From Portulaca oleracea (Eukaryota > Streptophyta > Magnoliopsida > Caryophyllales > Portulacaceae), in the NCBI GenBank assembly GCA_029582165.1, contig CM055884.1:17626537-17690536 (forward strand): a stretch of 64,000 bases of DNA, given 5' to 3'. Shown here in pieces: positions 12,141 to 23,290 of this stretch; the first letter of the stretch is position 1; each line of letters begins with the position of its first letter. The position numbers and the translations under genes are program-made. Under the pieces are notes generated by a model that worked only from the letters and a program-made list of their open reading frames with translations, made no database searches and had not been told where the DNA came from.

Positions 12141-12999
12141 TGTTAGGTTTTAGGTTATCTATTTCCTAAATAGTTACAGATTAATTTGCGGAATATTCAT
12201 AACAATTTTAAAACAATTAATCACAATAATTGCAGAGGCTTTAGTAATTATAACTGATCGCTAATCTGGCTGATGTAGAGGTTGACCTTCGAGATTCCAA
12301 TGCTGAAATCCTCTACTGAAAGTCCACGCAGCACTCCGGGAACCCGACTGCTAGATCGACCCGATCGAGACGAATCTCAATCTAAGATGTATGTGATATT
12401 GTTTCGGAAACAAATAATGTTTCCTGAAACTGGAACTGCAAAACTAAAAGAGAGAGGAACTCAGAAAATCACCCTTGTATCTATCTAAGAGTCTCAGGCA
12501 GTTGGTGTGTAAATAATCTCTCATAGAGACCCCTTTATATAGTGTTTAGAAAACCTAGGGAGAGGGTTCAAAACCCTAAAGGGCCTACTTAACGCAACGG
12601 CGCACTTCTCAGGCCCAATACGGTCCGTGTTGCAACGACACGGTCCGTGTTGGACTCCAAAAGGTCCATTAAGTCGGCCCATGGACACCACGGACCGTGG
12701 TGTCCCAACAAGGATCGTGTTGGGTCAACACGGTCCGTGTTGAACCCAGTTCGGTCCGTGTTGGGCTGATTTCTCACAGAAATTAGTTCCCAACATTTCT
12801 AAACGTAATACAATATTACTTAGGTTACATACATTATTCCAGGGCACTGACTTGTGTGACCCAGTAGGACCAAATAATATAGTTGTAATTTAAACATATT
12901 TATTTACTAATTATAGAGGTCTCTAGCAAGACATATAATTACTATATTACTTTGGTTTAATCTCTATGTATATCGAACATTGTCGGGACATTCCCAACA
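12141..12999 (-). repeat. 5' LTR of the copia element
   Basis: It matches 4364-5202 along its length and begins TGTTGGGAATG on the minus strand. It includes a minus-strand TATA box at 12533-12542 and motif A dyads at 12615-12766, again about 73 bp upstream of the TATA box. Confidence 0.93.
12533..12766 (-). promoter_or_regulatory. LTR promoter: motif A dyads plus TATA box
   Basis: Six dyads of the CAACACGGTCCGTGTTG type are visible, including 12686-12702 (CACCACGGACCGTGGTG) and 12726-12742 (perfect). CTATATAAAG on the minus strand is at 12533-12542. One dyad (12706-12722) is damaged in the spacer region. Confidence 0.75.
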
Positions 13000-13004
13000 G
13001 TTTG

Positions 13005-14769
13005 ATACCTAGAGGAATGAGCCACGATGGAAATCTTGGGGATCCATCCTTCTCTTATTCCGGTAGATCCCCCTGTGAGGTTGTTCGACCCTTGGCGTTT
13101 GGATGTTGACGCATTGGAGATTGCCCTTCAGGGTTAGGATTTCCAGCAGTTTATCAATGATATCCCAGTAGACCGCTTTGACGAGGAACTTGATCGGTAC
13201 CTCAGTCGGTTGGCCTTCAGGGTGGTATGCGTCCTTTCCCTTCCTTTTGCTTCATCCTTGTTAATTTTGTTGATTCTCTCATTAAATTGCCAGTTGGAGC
13301 CTTATAATAAAGCTGCAGAAGAGGAGATCCGTGCAGGGGAGGAAAGAGTAGGTGGTTTCTTGGAGGTGGAACAGAGCAGCTCATGTTCCTTGTTAGAGGA
13401 GTATGAACGGAAACCGGTAACTCCCTATTCTATCAATTGTTGTTGTTTCCTTTATGTAAAAACTTCTGACTCCTATCTCGTTCCTTTCAGCTAAGGTGGA
13501 GACAGTTTCGGTTCATGGCTAGGAAGTTGAACACCATGGAGAAGTGCTTCCGTCAATGGTTTACTGGTTCTAGGAGATATCAGGGGGCCGTAGCCAATGG
13601 CCAAGATATGGAAGCTGACGCTGTGCCCCAAGCACCTCCCCGATGTTCGAATGTCGCTGCTCGTCCTAGGGAAACATCACGCCATTCTTCAGTTGGGGAG
13701 TATACTTCTAAAGCTCGATCTCGTGAGGAACTTGGCGGTATTTCCCATGCCCCCTTAGCACCTATCCTTGAAGGTCGCGGGAAGGGCGTGCTGATCGAGG
13801 GTCAAGGCTCTGCTGGCTCCCGTAGGAGCGGATCTGGACTTCACTCCCATTATTCACAGTGCATGCAAGAGGATATGACTAAGATGTCGCTAGGAGAACC
13901 TTTTGGTCAAGGGGGGTCTTACCATAGTGTTGGGTATGGTGACGACACTCGACCTCCATTCTGAGTAGATGATGCTTCAGAGTCCAATACCACTTATCTG
14001 CCCTCACATTCTCGCAGACTCCTACGTCAGTGCGGTCTAGTCATCGTGGTCGTGAGATAATGGTGAGGGATCATGATTCACGTACATCTGTAGGGAACCC
14101 CGGTGCTCAGGCCCTAGCAGATGATGCTACTTTGCATCCTGCAAACCCTATCACTCATTCCATATATAGGTCGGTCAGGCATGCCTCAGAGCTTTGGTAC
14201 ATATTCGAAGGGATGGCCCGTTCCTACACCTGATGTAGGGTCTTCATGGACGACTGGTCTGCAGGAGTGGTCTGCGCCTCAACATTCATGGCTTGGTGGG
14301 TCTAGCTCCTCGATCTGGATGGCCTGTGCCTGGACACTCAACTGAGTCTGCTTGGCCGACTCCATCCTTTGGGTGGTACGTTCCAAAGCATTCTTGGCTA
14401 GCTGCTTCGCAGGAATCTCCTACATCGTCTCCTTCACGAACATCTCATGCTCCACAAGAAGCTCCATCATTTGTGCAATCACCGCCACGAGACCCATCTC
14501 CGATGCCATCACCGCCACAGGATCCATCTCTTGTGCCATTTCCACCACGGGCATCTCCTTCTCTTCCTCCTGTACCCTTATCACCTTATATGCCTCCTGT
14601 TCTTCCACTTCCAATAATGACAAGCATCGATCCTACGACTACCCCTTATTATTATTCTTGGGAGACTTATTTTAGTACCGCATGCGCTTCGACTGTTGGT
14701 GTATCGAATGCTGGTGGCGATATGGCTGAGGATAGCAGCGATTCCAACTTCTTGATGTGGTTTGATTGA
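13005..14769 (+). pseudogene. PMD-like gene, 3' exons, downstream of copia insertion
   Basis: The frame RLFDPWRLDVDALEIALQ (one stop) continues through INDIPVDRFDEELDRYLSR to LAFRV, then a donor GTG|GTATGC at 13225. The acceptor CCAG|TTGGAG at 13293/13294 gives LEPYNKAAEEEIRAGEERV. A second donor CCG|GTAACT at 13417 and acceptor TTTCAG|CTAAGG at 13490/13491 give LRWRQFRFMARKLNTMEKC; all three exons join in one phase. The frame ends at 13962-13964. Further open, low-complexity Pro/Ser-rich sequence (14293-14769, with SPPRDPSPMPSPP-like repeats, ending FLMWFD) lies in another frame and probably belonged to the C-terminal tail, so a frameshift or lost splice is likely. Real introns argue for a nuclear gene or DNA transposon rather than a retro-copy. 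Confidence 0.65.
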
Positions 14770-14779
14770 GGGTGCCACC

Positions 14780-15117
14780 CGATGCAGACTTTCTTTCTTT
14801 TGTTTCTTTTATCATGCAAGACTATACTAATGCATTGTGTTTATTTCTTGCTACCGCTTGTATTTTTGAGACTCTTATTTCGCATGAGTCTTTTGTGTAA
14901 CTTAATGCATGTATGTTTATCTATATGACGGGATTAATCCCACTTCCCCAAACAAAACAAAAAAAAAGACAACAAATACGAAAAAAAACCCTAAGTGTTA
15001 GAGAAGATCGAGCTAATATTTCAGAACATGACTTGATTTGGTCGGCTGAAAAAACCCGAAAGCAAGAATACATACACGGGCCGTCAAAGCGCCAAACAAA
15101 TGGCCCACTAGCCCGAG
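14780..15117. other. Intergenic DNA between the two PMD-type genes
   Basis: T-rich sequence with an A-run near 14950-15000. Nothing recognisable as a gene. It leads directly into the dyad array at 15118. Confidence 0.5.
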
Positions 15118-15287
15118 AAGGCCCTGCGGCCTTGGTCGACAAAATAGAAATAGGTCGGGGCTATGAGCATCGGAGATGGGCTGTGATCGCCATTAAGGCC
15201 TTGCGGCCTTGGTAGGGAGAAAAGAGAGCTGGGCCGGGCCTAGCAGGCGCACGCCTGCCTATAGGCCAGTCAAGGCCACAGGGTCTT
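15118..15287 (+). repeat. Second motif D array with exact 77-bp step
   Basis: AAGGCCCTGCGGCCTT (15118-15133), AAGGCCTTGCGGCCTT (15195-15210) and AAGGCCACAGGGTCTT (15272-15287) start exactly 77 bp apart. Compared with 2130-2460 the outer pair changed from T/A to A/T on both arms, so the dyad is kept. A further perfect dyad, GCAGGCGCACGCCTGC, is at 15243-15258. A TATA-like ACAAATACCCC lies near 15430. Confidence 0.75.
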
Positions 15288-15501
15288 GGCCATTTTTTTC
15301 TTCTTTTTTTTTTTTTTATTTTCTAACCGTTGGATAAATAGCATGAACCATGGGATAGAATTATCAATGGTTATCTGACCGTTTTTTTTGATGATCTTGG
15401 TCCTTTTTTTTTGAGCTTTGTTGAGTAGTACAAATACCCCTCTTAAGTATGAAGAACATCATCATTTTAATCTAGCTTGTAAGGCATCAAAAGAGAGTGA
15501 A

Positions 15502-15628
15502 AATGCCAAAAAAAAATGGTGTTCGAAAAGAAGTTGGCAACTTGGATGAGCACATTATCCAAGGAGGAATAAAGAGAACTTGGAAGGTATAAGCTGATGC
15601 AGCTGTTGAGATTGCGGTAGGTGTGAGT
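15502..15628 (+). pseudogene. Possible 5' end of DUF7745/PMD-like gene
   Basis: An ATG at 15502 opens a short frame (MPKKNGVRKEVGN...RTWKV) that stops just before the Tat-like element begins at 15629. The gene body resumes beyond the element at 21863. The link is positional: motif array, TATA-like site, ATG, then element. No clear target duplication was found to prove a simple insertion. Confidence 0.3.
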
Positions 15629-16144
15629 TGTAGGACCCGGAAAAAGGTTACCCTTTTCCGCGATGTGCTACTTAAACGATCGGGAGCCGACTAAGGTTGC
15701 TTAATCCTTAAATAAGGATATTTTTATTTTCGAAATTCGTTTTCGGGGTGATGAAACTTTATTTATTTACAAACTCGTTTTTTATTATTTAAATTATCCG
15801 AAAATTACACAAAAATAATCTCAAACTTAATTCCGGCCTAATTGATAAATTAGGGCCCAAGAAGCGAGCGGGCAGCAAGAAGTTCGTCAAAACCCGCCTA
15901 GGCTTTGGCGAGTCCTAGGCCGGACCTCTCGCTTTCAGGCCCAGGGAGATAATGGGTAGAGATTAGTAAAACTCGCCTGGGATTTACTAATTTCTGACCC
16001 TTTTCTCCTTGGACCAAGCCTATCATTATCATTTGACAAAAATTAAATTATTTTCTTAAATTAATTTTGTGTAAGAAGTCGAATACTTTAAATAATTAAA
16101 CGAATTTATAAAATTGTTTAAAGAGTCGCCAACCGATTTAAGGA
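15629..16144 (-). repeat. 3' LTR of the Tat-like element, truncated
   Basis: It matches 20236-20754 closely (both have GATCGGGAGCCGACTAAGG and AAAACCCGCCTAGG) and loses similarity just after CCGATTTAAGGAA. The missing part is U3 and R. Next to the breakpoint lies GAGTCGCCAACCG, which resembles the element's own primer site. Confidence 0.85.
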
Positions 16145-18923
16145 ATAAGGTAGGTGGGTTGTCCATCCTCTTCTGCTCAACTATGGCTATCTTGGCGAGC
16201 CTAACTTCTTTCTCAGTTGGCTTGTATCCTAAGCTAAACCTTCCCTTCTGCTTAAACGTCTTGAACACAGGAGGAATCTTATTTTTCGGGTTCTTTCCTA
16301 GCGGCATTCCAGGAAAGTGTCCCTGTTTCCTGAGTATAGCATGCACTTTGGGATTTTAGTAGGGATCGAAGTCAAAGGAAGCTTCATCCTGGCTCAAAGT
16401 CCCCACAAGTTCAAAGTTGTGAAGTTCTTCGTCCATAGAACTGTGTTCCACCTCAAGGGTTGCTTGCTTGGGAGTGAAGACATCATTGATGGATTCTCCC
16501 GAGATGGTGATAACTTGTCCTTGGACCAGCATCTTTATCTTCTGGTGTAAGGTAGATGCTATAGCATTGCATTCATGAAGCCACAGCCTCCCTAGCAGCA
16601 GATTGAAGGAGGCTGGAATGTCTAGCACTACGAACTCCACATTCCGAGTGATATTCCCTGTAGTGATGGGCAATATTATGGACCCAACCGATTTTTGAGG
16701 AGAATTGTCGTAAGCCCTTAATTGTACACCATTTTGAGCCAGGTGTTGTTGTTGGACTCCCAATTTCTGTGCCGTCCTCCAAGGGCACAGATTCACAGCT
16801 GAGCCATTATCGACTAAAACTAGTGGGATAGTCTTGTTAGAACATTGCACTGTAAGGTAGAGTGATTTATTGTGGGATGCTCCTCCTTGAGGCAGATCTT
16901 CAATCCCGAAGGTGATATACTCTTGCCGGGTAGTCACATCAGCAACTAGAGATTTAGGAGTTGTCGTGGGAGATACTGTTAATGCAGTAAGAGCGTCCAT
17001 CATCTTTTGTCTGTGTGCTTGTGAGGTACATATCAATTGCCAGATGGTAACTTCAGGCTTGGTCTTCTTGAGTTGTGCAAGGAGAGGATCTTCAGGCTGA
17101 ACATGATTGTCGTTGGTAGCCATTGGTGTAGGATTACAAACAGCTACTGAGGTGGTGGTATTCTTGTTGTTATGGCGGCCTGATTGAGTGAGGAATGCTA
17201 CATTATCTGATGTTGGCTCATCCGGCTCCATCCATTCCGTCTGGAAGTATTCATGTTGCTCATCGCCATCACTGTCCCAGATACCATGAATGGATAGGTC
17301 TTCATGAAAGCCGAGCACCTTGGGGATAGGTTGACCCGTTTCAACAATCAAAGTAGAAGGATCAAAGCTACAAACTCCATAAAAGATAACATTTGTATGC
17401 TCGGGCATCGGGTTGCTTTGATTGTTAGGCTTTTGGGCAGCTTTTGGCATGGGTAGCGTCCCATCCCTTATCATATCTTCTATTTTGTTCTTGAGAGACC
17501 AAAATTTCTCAATATCATGTCCTCGGCAACGATGGTAGCAGCAGAATTGATCCAAATTATTTCCTCTTGTTGCTGATTCTTCCCTTGGCAAAGGTAGGAC
17601 AAAAAAACCCTTCTTGACCAATCGATCAAGAGGTTGTGAGTAAGAGACGTCCAATGGCGTGTAAGTCTTATACTTTGGTATGAAAGGCCCCTTGCGCTGG
17701 ATAGAGTTAGTTTCCATTATCTGAGGAGGGTGGCTAGACGCACTAGTGGCCCTCCTGTTGGAACTAGACCCCTTCCATCCAGGCGAAGTGGTCTTCTCAT
17801 TATGCATTGCCTCTAATTGGACACAAATGTCCTTCAAGTAGTCAAAGTCTTTGATGACGTGGTATCCCAAGTGTTTGGATAAACTGCCTTTTAGCCCTTG
17901 CTTGAAAGTAGACAGCTGTACGCGAAGGGGGATTGTTTCATTGATGTGAGACAGCTTGGTATCCCATCGCTCAAAGTAATCCAGGAAGGATTCGTCATCT
18001 CGTTGCTTCATGGTGGTCAAGTCATCCTCCGTAGCCGGCTTCCTTTGAATGCGACTGTAGTGATTGATGAAGGCTTTGAACAGTTCATTCCAATCGGCCT
18101 TAGTTTGGGGTGGTAAAGCCTGATACCATACCTTGGCTTCGCCATCTAGAGTGGATGGGAAAACAGTAGAGTATAAACCGACATCAATCTGGTTTAAAGG
18201 TGCTAGCCTCATGAACTCTTCGATGTGATGAACTGGGTTCTCCGAGGGTTTGAACCTGATGTTTGGTACCTCCAATTTATCAGCTACCTTCAGAATTGGC
18301 TGAACAGGCAATGGTACTTCCAGATATTTGTCAGCAAAAGCCGGCACAGTGCTCATCGCTTTGGTAAGGCTTTCTAATTTTTGTTCAAGGGCCTTAACAG
18401 CAGGGTCCTTCATGAATTTAGACACCTCAGAGGTATCGACCTTTGTCTTGGATATCCCACTTCCTCCAGAATTTGGGGATATCTTGATGATTTCCGGTTC
18501 GGACTCATATCCCTGTATCTCTTCATCGTCTTCTTCAGCATTCAACCCCAGTTTGGTATTGATCTTAGTAATAGCTTGCAATATTCCGTCCATCACTTGT
18601 TGTTGTTCATTCAGTCTTTTGCCAACCTTCTGCTATTGTTCTAAGGTATTGGCAAATACCAGACCTTGCATTTTGGTGTAGAGGTCATCCAAATGCTTTG
18701 GGATGTTGGCTTCAGTGCTCTGGACCGGGATCTCTTGGAATTGTTCTCCAGACATGATGCTGTCACTAGTTGCAAATGGATCGTAGCAAGGGTTCGGAAT
18801 CAAACGGCCTGTTCGTGGATCTCGAATGCGGGCTCGGAGTCGATCACCAATGATGCCTGCATGGAAATTCAAAGTTAAGACACTCGATGACATACTTCGA
18901 CACGTTCTACCCGATGCATGCAT
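16145..18923 (-). pseudogene. Tat/Ogre-type gag-protease polyprotein with two in-frame stops
   Basis: The 746-codon frame 18596-16356 contains a retrotransposon gag core (WYQALPPQTKADWNELFKAF, around residues 155-175), a degenerate zinc knuckle (CCYHRCRGHDIEKFW; the last Cys is Phe) and a protease with VLVDNGSAVNLCP and FNLLLGR. DNGS is usual for this lineage. The frame continues upstream, past one TAG at about 18633, into 18923 (LDDLYTKMQGLVFANTLEQ). Downstream, past one TAA at about 16354, is KQGHFPGMPLGKN, a G-patch-like block found between protease and RT in Tat elements. Only two stops across some 900 codons suggests recent decay. A diverged paralogue, with a sense codon at the first stop site, is at 54057-55640. 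Confidence 0.88.
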
Positions 18924-19034
18924 GACCTAGATGACCTATATGATCCTAATCAATCTTGACACATATATGCTGACATAGAGGACTTACCCACTTTTTGGGA
19001 GTGCATGGCCTAACTCTATATGGACCTAAAAACA

Positions 19035-19740
19035 GAACATTATAAAGGGCCGGATAAAGTCAACATAGCGAGAGGGTCATAAGTTGGCAGGCTATAGTCA
19101 GTGTTTCTCAATTCGGATGGGCCCAATCCACTGGCCGACCGTTTTAAGGAGAATCCGTAACTTGGCTCAATAACTCAAACAGCTCAAACCATATTGGCTA
19201 TTATGCGGATTAGAATAATGTTCAACAAGACCGACAACCCACTTTTTTTTTTAACCTTTTCCTTTTTGTACTCCTCTTTTCTTTTTTTTTTTTTTAACTC
19301 AGGGAAAATGGGTATTATAAAGGACTGAATAAAGTCAACAATAAGAGAGTCATAATCAATTTATGGGCTTAATTGGCAAATCCAATATGGTTGGGCCTAA
19401 CAACGGGCCGGCCATAAATATGATGGATTTATTAATTAAATCGATTAATTAATTTACTCAAGCCTAGTGACTATTATGCAGTCTAAGACGCTATCCATTA
19501 ACTTTGTTACCCTTTTAATTAAAATTTTTTTGACCTTTGTTAAGAGAATTTCATAAAGGGCCATATAATATCATCAAAAGTGAGTCAATTTTTATTTATT
19601 AATCAAGATAATCAACATTCGAGCATAAATGGGCCCTTCCACTTGGGCTAACCAAAATGCCTTTGAGTTAATTATATTAATTAATAAATAATACTTTTCT
19701 CAACCTAATGAATTTTATATATACTAGAACAAAACCTCCA
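19035..19740 (-). repeat. Three degenerate ~250-bp repeats in the Tat-like leader
   Basis: The block ATAAAGGGCC...AAAGTCAACA...GAGTCAT recurs at about 19040, 19314 and 19549. Each is followed by a GGGCC-containing stretch and then TATTATGCRGWYTA-like or similar AT-rich sequence. Copies have diverged strongly, so boundaries are approximate. The rest of the leader (18924-20213) holds nothing I can name. Confidence 0.55.
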
Positions 19741-20213
19741 AACTAGGGTCGACTTTTTACAAAAGACAAGAAAAAGGGAGGGATACACATAGCACATAGC
19801 ATACACATGGAAGGAGTACCCTAAGCCAAGGCTCTAAATTCATGGACTTTTATGGTTGGGTATATAGCCTACAGCATGCCTTCGCCCCGATTCTTCATAC
19901 CATAAGGTAAGTAGTTAGGGTATTTCTCAAAGAACTTCAAGGAAGCTCTCGGAGTGTGACATCGGGAGAGGAGCGACCAAATGCTTAAAGATGTAGAGTT
20001 CATCTCCATAGTATTGACCTCCCGCTCTCAAGGGAAATCTTAGGTAACTTAAACCGTCGCCTTTGTGCTAACGTGTCAAAAGACCCGATTAGTGGCCTGG
20101 TATGCAAGGGATGCCTAAAAGAATAATAAAGTCACGAAATAAATTAACTTCTCCCTTTTACACTTTCAAATCAATTTGATTTTTTCAAGTTTTACCCTCT
20201 TTTTAAAGTTTAA

Positions 20214-20232
20214 GTCCCCAGTGGAGTCGCCA
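20214..20232 (-). other. Primer binding site of the Tat-like element
   Basis: The minus strand reads TGGCGACTCCACTGGGGAC three bases after the LTR end. The position and TGG start are those of a tRNA primer site; I do not assign the tRNA. Confidence 0.8.
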
Positions 20233-20235
20233 ATC

Positions 20236-21862
20236 TGTAGGACGCGGAAAAAGGTGACCCTTTTCTGTGATGCGCTACTTACACGATCGGGAGCCGACTA
20301 AGGTTGTTTAATCCTTAAATAAGGATATTTTTATTTTCGAAATTCGTTTTTGGGGTGATGAAACTTTATTTATTTACAAACTCGTTTTTTGTAATTTAAA
20401 TTATCCAAAAATTACACAAAAATAATCTCATACAACTTAATTCCGGCCCAATTGATAAATTAGGGCCCAAGAAGCGAGCGGGCCGCCAGAACTTCGTCAA
20501 AACCCGCCTAGGCTTTGGCGAGTCCTGGGCCGGACCTCTCGCTTCCAGGCCTAAGGAGATAATGGGTAGATAATGGGTAGAGATTAGTAAAACCCGCCTG
20601 ACCCTTTTCTCCTTGGACCAAGCCTATCATTATCATTGGACAAAAATTAAATTATTTTCTTAAATTAATTTTGTGTAAGAAGTCGAATACTTTAAATAAT
20701 TAAACGAATTTATAAAATTGTTTAAAGAGTCGCCAGCCGATTTAAGGAAATCGACAAACCATAAAATAAGAGAAAGACTCCGGTCTACAAAACCCGATTT
20801 CTAGATTCGGGGGTAAGGTTACGAATTCGAGAGTTATAAGAACTCTCGAATCCGCCTGTTATAAAACAGACTCTACTAAAATCAACATTGAAAAGAAAGA
20901 GAGCGGGGAGAAGTTTGATTAATTTCGCGGAATTTATTATTCAAATCATGCAATATAAAACAAATGCGGTTTTATTTTATAAAATATACAAGCACGGTAT
21001 TAAATAAAGAATTACATGATTAAACACAATACGGTAAATAAAGAAATCGAACCTTGCTTAGGATGTAGCGATGATGACCTTGATCCCTTGAGTTGCCCCC
21101 CCTCTCTTGACTTGAATCTTAGATGAGATGATGTGAATGGCTAGAAAAAAGTAGTATATGGATGTTTGTATGGTGGTGACGAATGTGATTATGAGAGGAT
21201 TAGATGTGGATGTGGATGATGAGATTTTGGGAGAATGGAGGTATAATATAATGGAAATGTGAGTATAATGATGGTGATTTTTGTGAGAGTTGTTGATGGG
21301 AATTGTTTAGTAGAGTAAGGATGGTAGAGAGTGATTGTTGATATGAGGGTGAAATGGAAGGGGTATTTATAGGCGAAGGGGTGTGAGTTTTGGAGGGAAT
21401 CCGTGGGGAGCATACCCCACAAATCGTGCCATCAGAGTCTAAAACCCAGGCGGGTTTCGGGTGGTCAAGGGGAAGGTCAACCACGTGGGGCTATGATCAA
21501 GGGATCACGCATGCATGCAGATTTTCGCGCTAAAAAGCTTAAAACCAAGGCGGGTTTTGATAATATTATCGCGCGGATCAGTGACGTGGATTGAAACGAC
21601 ATCGCCTGCTACTCCGCTCAAAACCCAGGCGGGTTTTGATCTTTTCTGGGACGAGGCGCGCGACTGGGCCTATTTCTGCATGGGCTTGTTCAATAACAGT
21701 TAAAACCCCAGTTGGTTTTAACAATTATTTGCAGTTTGTTTATTTTCCTTGGGCTCGGTTTATTAATCCTTTGGGCCCAATGACCCGTTTATTACTTGGC
21801 CCGTCTGACTTGCATATTTTTGATGAGTCGGGTTTATACCGGTACAAATTCCGGTGTCTACA
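20236..21862 (-). repeat. 5' LTR of the Tat-like element
   Basis: On the minus strand it runs TGTAGACACCGG...CTACA. It carries a TATA box (plus 21361-21372) with four AAAACCC/GGGTTTT dyads upstream, and ends next to the primer site. Related LTRs are at 31172-32190 (plus strand) and 34962-36309 (minus strand). Confidence 0.88.
21361..21719 (-). promoter_or_regulatory. LTR promoter: motif C dyads plus TATA box
   Basis: AAAACCCAGGCGGGTTTT-type inverted repeats (stem 7, spacer 4) are at 21441, 21541, 21620 and 21702; the last is changed to AAAACCCCAGTTGGTTTT, keeping an imperfect dyad. Spacings are 100, 79 and 82 bp. CCTATAAATACCC on the minus strand is 69 bp downstream of the cluster. A related dyad, CCCGCCTAGG...GGCGAG, recurs in the U5 half. 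Confidence 0.72.
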
Positions 21863-23290
21863 CGGGTGAACTACTATTTTCTTTGGGCCGCAGAGACATT
21901 TTGGGACACGAAGATGCACGCCTTACTGTTCAAAATGAGGGAATTGTGTCCCTTGTCGGAAGAATGTTCTTCGATTTGGGGACCAACCACTATGTGCCGC
22001 TGATGTCACGCCAACGTCGACTGACACCGGTAAGGACTACAAGGACTTCTGTGCCTCCCTTCTTGGGTTATAAGGAGTGCACTGATTGGCAAGAAAGTGC
22101 ATTACCAGACTTTGGTGGAGTATTTTCAAGCCCCCAACACACTGGAGTACAGCCCGGTGATACGAGTGCGAGCCCTCGTGTTGTGCATCCTGGGCGAGTT
22201 CCGCTTTGACCACGAGGGGTGGAGAACCGATCCGGCCAACCTGATTTATGTGGTTAAAGATATGGCCCGTGGGTACAAGTGTATAACCCGATTCCATCGA
22301 TGCTAGTAGAGAAGATGATGAGCTTGGACGACCCGAACCCAAAGCATGAATATCGAGGGAGCCCCCTGCTATTACAGGTAAATCCTTATAAATGCTTCCC
22401 TTCCTTGCTAACTGCCAAGGCCGCAGGGTCTAGGCAGTATAGAAAAAACAAATTTTCTTTTGTTTTTTTTTTCGTTAGTTTGGGCAAATTGTCGTGCAAT
22501 TTATAACCCTAGCTAACTGTTTTCTTTTTTTTTTCTTTGGGTAGATATGGCTGATGGGGAACTTGGGTCTCGTTGAGGAACATCGGACGTCATTCGCCTT
22601 AGCGAATTATTGCCAGAGAAAATGAAAGTACACCAACCTCCGCTCGGTGGCGGAATGGATTGCACTATTAAAGGAGCCCTGGGATATCGTATGGTGAATC
22701 GAATGGTGCCACCTACCCGAATATGTGACCTGCGATTCGCAGAACGTGTATGTGTGCATTGTCAGTCTGACGCACATGACTTATTATTTTCCAGACATAG
22801 TGCGACGACAAATGGGGTAGAAGCAGACTATTCCTGAGTTGCTGTGTGAATCCCCCGAGTAGTTGAAGGCTTGAAGCTGTGTCGAGCCATAATAGAATCA
22901 TGGCTAAAGTATTGGGAGAAGAGGCCCACGATTCGTGCTCCGATGAAGGCCCATGTGTCGCACCAAGCTAATGCCAATTATTAGGGGTGGTTGATCGCGG
23001 CTGTAGAGTCTCGCCGAGATAGGAAGGCGAGGAGGGAGCGGGTAGCATTGCATGCAAAAGAACGACTAGGCCCCCGAATTACCGCAAAGAATCACCTTGG
23101 ACCAAAGATCTCGGTGAAAGACCGTCTTGATCCTAGGGTTGAGGTGCGAAATTGTCTAAGAAGGGACATTGACTTAAGGTTATAGAGGCAGGACCAAGTA
23201 GGTAGAGAGACAATGAGACTGTTCCTGAGACTACTGGCGATGCAAAGAAGGTGAAAGAAGACTAAGGGTGGAGCGAGCATGAGAAGAAGC
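21863..23290 (+). pseudogene. DUF7745/PMD-like gene relic
   Basis: Directly after the Tat-like LTR the frame WAAETFWDTKMHALLFKM, then ELCPLSEECSSIWG, resembles the FW/D...F.F...E.CPTLEE...LG blocks of plant DUF7745/PMD-type proteins. KKVHYQTLVEYFQ and RALVLCILGEFRFDHEG (about 22095-22220) continue it. After a T-rich intron-like gap (about 22375-22545), IWLMGNLGLVEEH, EWIALL and DIVRRQMG.KQTIPELL follow the usual order of the family. The C-terminal part (22991-23185) is Arg/Lys-rich. Stops and frameshifts interrupt it. Family assignment is by recalled motif order and is tentative. Confidence 0.5.

Larger units (their letters stand above)
4364..12999 (-). mobile_element. Ty1/copia LTR retrotransposon, full-length but coding-decayed
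   Basis: Two direct LTRs (839 and 859 bp) bound an internal region of about 6.9 kb. The element reads on the minus strand: TGTTGGGAATGTCCC at 12999 through to CCTAACA at 4364. The flanking duplication is GTTTG at 4359-4363 and 13000-13004. The priming site next to the 12141 LTR edge is TGGTATCAGAGC, matching plant initiator tRNA-Met. Integrase and reverse transcriptase are recognisable in the order integrase then RT, the copia arrangement, but both are broken by many stops and frameshifts. It sits inside the PMD-like gene. A truncated relative lies at 55673-57117. Confidence 0.93.
15629..21862 (-). mobile_element. Tat/Ogre-like Ty3/gypsy element, pol-deleted
   Basis: A 1627-bp LTR at 20236-21862 (5' on the minus strand) and a 516-bp partial LTR at 15629-16144 bound a gag-protease gene and a long leader. 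The primer site follows the 5' LTR. RT, RNase H and integrase are absent, and so is the U3/R part of the 3' LTR: one deletion joins the post-protease region to the inside of the LTR at about 16144. Outer flanks (TGAGT / CGGGT) do not form a convincing duplication. The element could not move by itself. Confidence 0.88.

Noticed and set aside
18328..18681. 117-codon plus frame opposite the Tat gag
   Set aside because: Shadow of the strongly coding minus-strand gag.
15624..21867. Target duplication for the Tat-like element
   Set aside because: TGAGT and CGGGT share only three of five bases; I do not claim a duplication.
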